This document shows, in pieces, positions 5,801-8,592 of a DNA stretch of 8,592 bases (the first letter of the stretch is position 1; every line of letters starts with the position of its first letter). The position numbers and the translations under genes were made by a program. Where the stretch lies: NCBI GenBank assembly GCA_947632425.1, contig CANRPG010000072.1:1-8592 (forward strand), in the 5' to 3' direction. This DNA comes from an uncultured Clostridia bacterium. Lineage in GTDB: Bacteria > Bacillota > Clostridia > Oscillospirales > Ruminococcaceae. Under the pieces are notes generated by a model that was not told the origin of the DNA, ran no database searches, and saw only the letters and a list, made by a program, of their open reading frames with translations.

Positions 5801-5829
5801 TTGCAGTTTTTGTGCGATTGTGCTACAAT
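5801..5829 (+). promoter_or_regulatory. Extended -10 promoter of the bile salt hydrolase operon
   Basis: TACAAT at 5824-5829 is preceded by TGC (TG at 5821-5822), an extended -10 element. TTGCAG at 5801-5806 lies exactly 17 bases upstream and matches the TTG of the -35 consensus. The start of transcription would be near 5836. Expression is therefore likely sigma-A dependent and independent of hsp20, whose terminator ends just before the -35. Copies of TTTTGTGC (5793-5800 and 5808-5815) and TTGTGC (5818-5823) surround the -35. Confidence 0.65.
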
Positions 5830-5851
5830 AGTATTAACATAAAATTCTTAT

Positions 5852-5859
5852 GAGGTGAT
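5852..5859 (+). promoter_or_regulatory. Strong ribosome binding site of the bile salt hydrolase gene
   Basis: GAGGTGAT at 5852-5859 is an eight-base match to the anti-Shine-Dalgarno sequence, just before the ATG at 5863. It fixes this start, which is essential because Cys2 must become N-terminal. It predicts efficient translation. Confidence 0.75.
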
Positions 5860-5862
5860 ATT

Positions 5863-6837
5863 ATGTGTACGGCAGCAACGTATAAAACAAATGATTTTTA
5901 TTTTGGCAGAACGCTTGACTATGAGTGCTCCTACGGCGAGGAAGTTACTGTAGTTCCGCGCAATTTTCCGTTTCAGCTTCGTCATCTTCCTGCAATGAAC
6001 AGCCACTATGCTATTATCGGTATGGCGCATATCGCCGGCGGCTATCCGCTTTTTTATGACGGCATAAATGAAAAGGGTCTTGGCATGGCAGGGCTTAATT
6101 TCGTCGGTAATGCAGTGTACAGAGATGTTACAGACGGCAAAGATAACCTTGCGCAGTTTGAATTTTTGCCGTATATCCTCGGTAAATGCGCTACCGTTCA
6201 AGAGGCAAGAAAGCTGCTGGAGAACATCAGCATAACGAACGAAAGCTTCAGCGAACATTACCCTGCATCGCAGCTGCATTGGATAATCGCAGATGAAAAC
6301 GAGGCTATTACGGTAGAGAGCGTGAGGGACGGCTTTTTCGTTTATGATAACCCGACAGGCACGCTTACGAATAATCCGCCGTTTGACGAGCAGCTGTTCA
6401 ATCTCAATAATTACATGGGGCTTTCGGCAAAATCGCCCGAAAACAGATTTTCAGACAAGCTTGATCTGAATCTTTACAGCCGCGGTATGGGCGCTTTGGG
6501 TCTGCCGGGCGATTTATCGTCAATGTCAAGATTTGTAAGAGTTTCGTTTGTAAAGATGAACTCACTTTCCGAAAGCGATGAAATTTCGAGTGTAAGTCAG
6601 TTTTTCCATATTCTTAACAGCGTTGACCAGCAAAGGGGTTGCTGTGAGCTTAAAGAGGGCGAGTATGAGATAACCATATACACCTCATGCTGCAATGCAA
6701 GCAAGGGCATTTATTACTATACTTCATACGACAATCATCAGATCTCGGCGGTTGATATGAACAAGGAAGACCTTGACGGCAGCAGCGTGGTTTCCTACAA
6801 GCTTGTGATGAAAGAGCAGATAAATTATCAGAACTGA
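5863..6837 (+). CDS. bsh: Bile salt hydrolase (choloylglycine hydrolase, Ntn family)
   Basis: This enzyme hydrolyses the amide bond of glycine- or taurine-conjugated bile acids, releasing free bile acid and the amino acid. It has 324 aa, typical length, with no signal peptide, so it is cytoplasmic. After removal of Met1, Cys2 (MCTAATY) is the N-terminal nucleophile. Other expected active-site residues are present: R16 and D19 (FGRTLDY), N79 (MAGLNFVGN), N170/N171 (TNNPPF) and R223 (GLPGDLSSMSRFVR). QQRGCCE and YTSCCNASKGIYYYT near the C-terminus are strongly conserved in gut Firmicutes enzymes. Residues 206-208 are SRG; from memory, an S-R-X triplet in this loop has been linked to taurine-conjugate preference, so that is a suggestion only. 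The gene leads an operon with a GNAT and a flavin-binding-type protein. Penicillin V acylase is the related alternative, but overall similarity favours bile salt hydrolase. Confidence 0.93.
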   Translation: MCTAATYKTNDFYFGRTLDYECSYGEEVTVVPRNFPFQLRHLPAMNSHYAIIGMAHIAGGYPLFYDGINEKGLGMAGLNFVGNAVYRDVTDGKDNLAQFEFLPYILGKCATVQEARKLLENISITNESFSEHYPASQLHWIIADENEAITVESVRDGFFVYDNPTGTLTNNPPFDEQLFNLNNYMGLSAKSPENRFSDKLDLNLYSRGMGALGLPGDLSSMSRFVRVSFVKMNSLSESDEISSVSQFFHILNSVDQQRGCCELKEGEYEITIYTSCCNASKGIYYYTSYDNHQISAVDMNKEDLDGSSVVSYKLVMKEQINYQN

Positions 6838-6848
6838 GCGAGGTATTT

Positions 6849-7397
6849 ATGACCGTAAGACTTGAAAAAGCGGACAAGACATCTGGAGACTATATAAAAA
6901 TAAAGCAGCTTTACGAGAGCGCGTTCCCGTCAAACGAGCGCGCCCCGTTCAGAATGCTTGAAAAGCGTGCAGGCAGACAAAATGTCGATTTTCTTGCGAT
7001 TTATGATAGAGAAAGCGTTGTCGGGCTTTTCTATGTGGTAACGCGCAGTGACTTGGCGTACATATTTTATTTTGCTATAATGCCAGAGCTTCGGGGTCAG
7101 GGCTACGGCAGCGCGGCTTTACAGGCTTTGAAAGAGCATTACAAGGGCATGAGGATATTCCTCGCCGCTGAAAGAGCAGATGTTGAGTGTGATAATCTTG
7201 AGCAGCGTGTTAAGCGCAGGCAGTTTTATTTCAAAAACGGCTTTGTAGATATGCACCACCATATCCGTGAAGCATCGGTGGTGTTTGATATGCTTGGAAC
7301 AGGCACGCCGCCGACAAATGAGGAGTACCAGAGCCTTATAGCAGGCTATATGGGCAAACTTCGTACAAAACTTTACAAAATGGCGGTCATTGACTGA
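6849..7397 (+). CDS. GNAT family N-acetyltransferase
   Basis: This protein probably transfers an acetyl group from acetyl-CoA to an amine; the substrate is unknown. It has 182 aa, with GAGGT at 6840-6844 just before the ATG. The fold markers are visible: an N-terminal helix with YESAFPSNERAPF (22-34), the central strands VVGLFYVVTRSDLAYIFYFA, the acetyl-CoA pyrophosphate loop LRGQGYGSAAL (81-91) and the motif B-like RRQFYFKNGF (123-132). A C-terminal extension (about 150-182) is of unclear function. It starts 11 bases after the bile salt hydrolase stop and lies 13 bases before the next gene, so the three are probably co-transcribed. No ribosomal-protein or antibiotic acetyltransferase subgroup could be assigned. 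A link to bile acid or amine metabolism is only suggested by position. Confidence 0.88.
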   Translation: MTVRLEKADKTSGDYIKIKQLYESAFPSNERAPFRMLEKRAGRQNVDFLAIYDRESVVGLFYVVTRSDLAYIFYFAIMPELRGQGYGSAALQALKEHYKGMRIFLAAERADVECDNLEQRVKRRQFYFKNGFVDMHHHIREASVVFDMLGTGTPPTNEEYQSLIAGYMGKLRTKLYKMAVID

Positions 7398-7398
7398 C

Positions 7399-7405
7399 GG
7401 GGAGG
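7399..7405 (+). promoter_or_regulatory. Ribosome binding site that selects the PNPOx-like start
   Basis: GGGGAGG at 7399-7405 lies five bases before ATG 7411. A TTG at 7390 opens the same frame but is upstream of this site and inside the GNAT gene, so the ATG is preferred. Confidence 0.7.
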
Positions 7406-7410
7406 ATTAT

Positions 7411-7881
7411 ATGACAAACAACGAAATAATGGCGCTTATCAATAGATCTTTATTTGCGACTATGGGATATACAGACGAAGACGGCAGGCAGAACGTTCGC
7501 AGGGTGTTTTGCGTGTGGCACAAGGGCTTGGGCAGACATCTGATATCAACGAATACGAGCTCCGCCCACGTGCAAAGCCTTATGAAAAACGGTAATGCTT
7601 GTCTGTATTTTGCAGATGACGATGCATTTGAGGGGCTGTGCCTTTACGGAAAATTCGCCGTTCATTTTGAAAGAGAGTACAAACAGCTGCTCTGGAATGA
7701 CGGCGACGAAAAATATTACCCCAAAGGCGTTGACGATGAGGATTACTGTATTCTTGAATTTATTGCAGACAGCGGTCGTTTTTACCGTTATGACGGAAAG
7801 GGCGATCTATCTGCGGCTGAAATACAGGCGTTTGACAGCGGCAGGGAATTTGAGAACGGGTATTCTAAAACTACAGTATAA
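7411..7881 (+). CDS. Pyridoxamine 5'-phosphate oxidase-like (split-barrel flavin-binding) protein
   Basis: This is a member of the broad PNPOx-like split beta-barrel family, whose members typically bind FMN, F420 or haem and act as small oxidoreductases. It has 156 aa from ATG 7411. The N-terminal pattern MTNNEIMALINRSLFATMGYTDEDGRQNVRRVF is the usual helix followed by a strand with a substrate-facing surface. LISTNTSSAHVQSLMKNGNACLYF is the typical strand-helix-strand that contacts the flavin phosphate. LYGKFAVHFEREYKQLLWND and the C-terminal ILEFIADSGRFYRYDG complete the barrel. It is much shorter than true PdxH and lacks its signature C-terminus, so vitamin B6 synthesis is not implied. It closes the bile salt hydrolase operon and is followed by a terminator. 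The specific cofactor and substrate are unknown. Confidence 0.83.
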   Translation: MTNNEIMALINRSLFATMGYTDEDGRQNVRRVFCVWHKGLGRHLISTNTSSAHVQSLMKNGNACLYFADDDAFEGLCLYGKFAVHFEREYKQLLWNDGDEKYYPKGVDDEDYCILEFIADSGRFYRYDGKGDLSAAEIQAFDSGREFENGYSKTTV

Positions 7882-7883
7882 TA

Positions 7884-7921
7884 AAAAGCTCCGATGAAAC
7901 AAAACGTTCCTCGGAGCTTTT
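7884..7921. terminator. Bidirectional intrinsic terminator between convergent genes
   Basis: AAAAGCTCCGA at 7884-7894 pairs perfectly with TCGGAGCTTTT at 7911-7921 (11 pairs, 16-base loop). On the + strand it ends in Ts after the bile salt hydrolase operon. On the - strand the complementary A run gives Ts just after the stop of the S1-domain gene. It therefore serves both directions. Confidence 0.9.
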
Positions 7922-7924
7922 GTA

Positions 7925-8592
7925 TTAAAAGTGGCTCTCTATTCGCTTTTCGCATTGCGGCGTGGAATATATCCAGTCGTTTATGTGACCATCGGTCAGG
8001 TAATAGTTGAAACTCTTGTCGGCAGGGGAGTCGAAAACATCTACTATTATCAGCTTGACTTTCATCTTTTCGGGTATTATCGCTTTTATGTATACGCTTG
8101 CCGACTGCCCCTCGCTCACGCCGTCAAAAGGCTCGGCAAGCCCTGCAAGATTTGGCGTAAGCTCTATAAAAACGCCGTAATCTTCAATAGAACGCACTAT
8201 TCCGCCTACCGTTTCCCCTTGGTTGAAAAGCGAGGCGTTTTGCTCCCACGTTCCCAGAAGCTCTTTGTGGGTAAGCTGTATCCTGCCGTCCTCCTTGCCC
8301 TTTACTACAGCAAGTATCTCGTCGCCGTTTGTAAAGCGGTCTGACGGGTGAGATATTCGCGATACCGATATTGCATCAATAGGTATAAGAGAAGATATTC
8401 CGCAGCCTATGTCAACAAAGCAGCCAAACTGCTCTAAGTGCGTTATCCGCGCGGAAATAATGTCGCCCGGGGTGAGCTTTGAGATGTACTGCTCCATACA
8501 TTCTTCCTGTGCCAGACGGCGAGAGAGTATATAGCGGTAACCGCCGCCGTCCTGCTGTATATCAATGACCTTGAAGCATACAGGCTTGTTTA
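7925..8592 (-). CDS. S1 RNA-binding domain protein, C-terminal part (5' end outside window)
   Basis: This is an RNA-binding protein with at least two S1 repeats, of a type often annotated as ribosomal protein S1 in Clostridia. The frame is open to the right edge: codons before the ATG at 8497 also encode family-like sequence (KPVCFKVIDIQ, then YILSRRLAQEEC). That Met is therefore internal, and 221 residues are visible. The first full S1 repeat starts at PGDIISARITHLEQFGCFVDIG and ends near GRIQLTHKELLGTWE. The second starts at GETVGGIVRSIEDYGVFIEL and ends near KMKVKLIIVDVF. The C-terminus (YYLTDGHINDWIYSTPQC) is outside the S1 folds. The protein is smaller than a canonical six-repeat S1 as far as can be seen, so a specialised RNA-binding or translation-associated role is possible. 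It converges on the bile salt hydrolase operon and shares its terminator. Confidence 0.88.
   Translation of the reverse strand, partial: NKPVCFKVIDIQQDGGGYRYILSRRLAQEECMEQYISKLTPGDIISARITHLEQFGCFVDIGCGISSLIPIDAISVSRISHPSDRFTNGDEILAVVKGKEDGRIQLTHKELLGTWEQNASLFNQGETVGGIVRSIEDYGVFIELTPNLAGLAEPFDGVSEGQSASVYIKAIIPEKMKVKLIIVDVFDSPADKSFNYYLTDGHINDWIYSTPQCEKRIESHF

Noticed and set aside
5848..6279. Minus-strand open frame of about 143 codons
   Set aside because: It is antisense to the bile salt hydrolase and covers its promoter-proximal region. It has no recognisable domain or upstream signals.
7931..8344. Plus-strand open frame of about 137 codons downstream of the PNPOx-like gene
   Set aside because: It is antisense to the S1-domain gene, which has two clear S1 repeats. 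It has no convincing ribosome binding site and follows a terminator.
8497..8592. ATG at 8497 as the true start of the S1-domain gene
   Set aside because: The frame continues without a stop to the window edge, and the upstream residues look like the same family, so this is an internal Met.

Overview
The window looks like chromosomal DNA from a gut Clostridia, most likely a Ruminococcus-like Oscillospiraceae. This rests on protein flavour (SpaA-type pilins with LPXTG signals, a Firmicutes-type bile salt hydrolase, the S1-domain protein), strong GAGGTGAT-type ribosome binding sites and intrinsic terminators. Genus and species are inference.

Region 1 (1-5281, + strand) is a sortase-assembled pilus operon. 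In order it encodes the C-terminal end of a signal peptidase I, a 755-aa backbone pilin (LPSTG), a class C pilin sortase, a 329-aa ancillary or anchor pilin (LPQTG) and a second sortase of a different type. It ends at a terminator that overlaps the last stop codon. The inferred logic is: the peptidase trims pilin precursors, the class C sortase polymerises the backbone, and the second sortase attaches the fibre or its base to the wall. Two non-coding hairpins punctuate the operon: one before the backbone pilin, with an eight-G tract in its stem, and one between the backbone pilin and its sortase. The ectodomain part of the backbone pilin gene is clearly more AT-rich than its own ends and its neighbours, suggesting exchange of the exposed part.

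Region 2 (5282-5796) is a monocistronic small heat-shock protein (Hsp20) with six cysteines and its own terminator.

Region 3 (5801-7921) is a compact operon with a good extended -10 promoter: a bile salt hydrolase (choloylglycine hydrolase), a GNAT acetyltransferase and a pyridoxamine-phosphate-oxidase-like flavin-binding protein, with gaps of 11 and 13 nt. A symmetric hairpin with T tracts on both sides terminates it and also serves the convergent gene.

Region 4 (7925-8592, - strand) is the 3' part of a protein with S1 RNA-binding repeats, open at the window edge.

No tRNA, rRNA, insertion sequence, CRISPR array or phage gene was seen. No gene-free stretch exceeds about 120 bases. The most noteworthy parts are the complete two-sortase pilus module with possible slip-strand control, and the bile salt hydrolase operon with its two unexplained partners.
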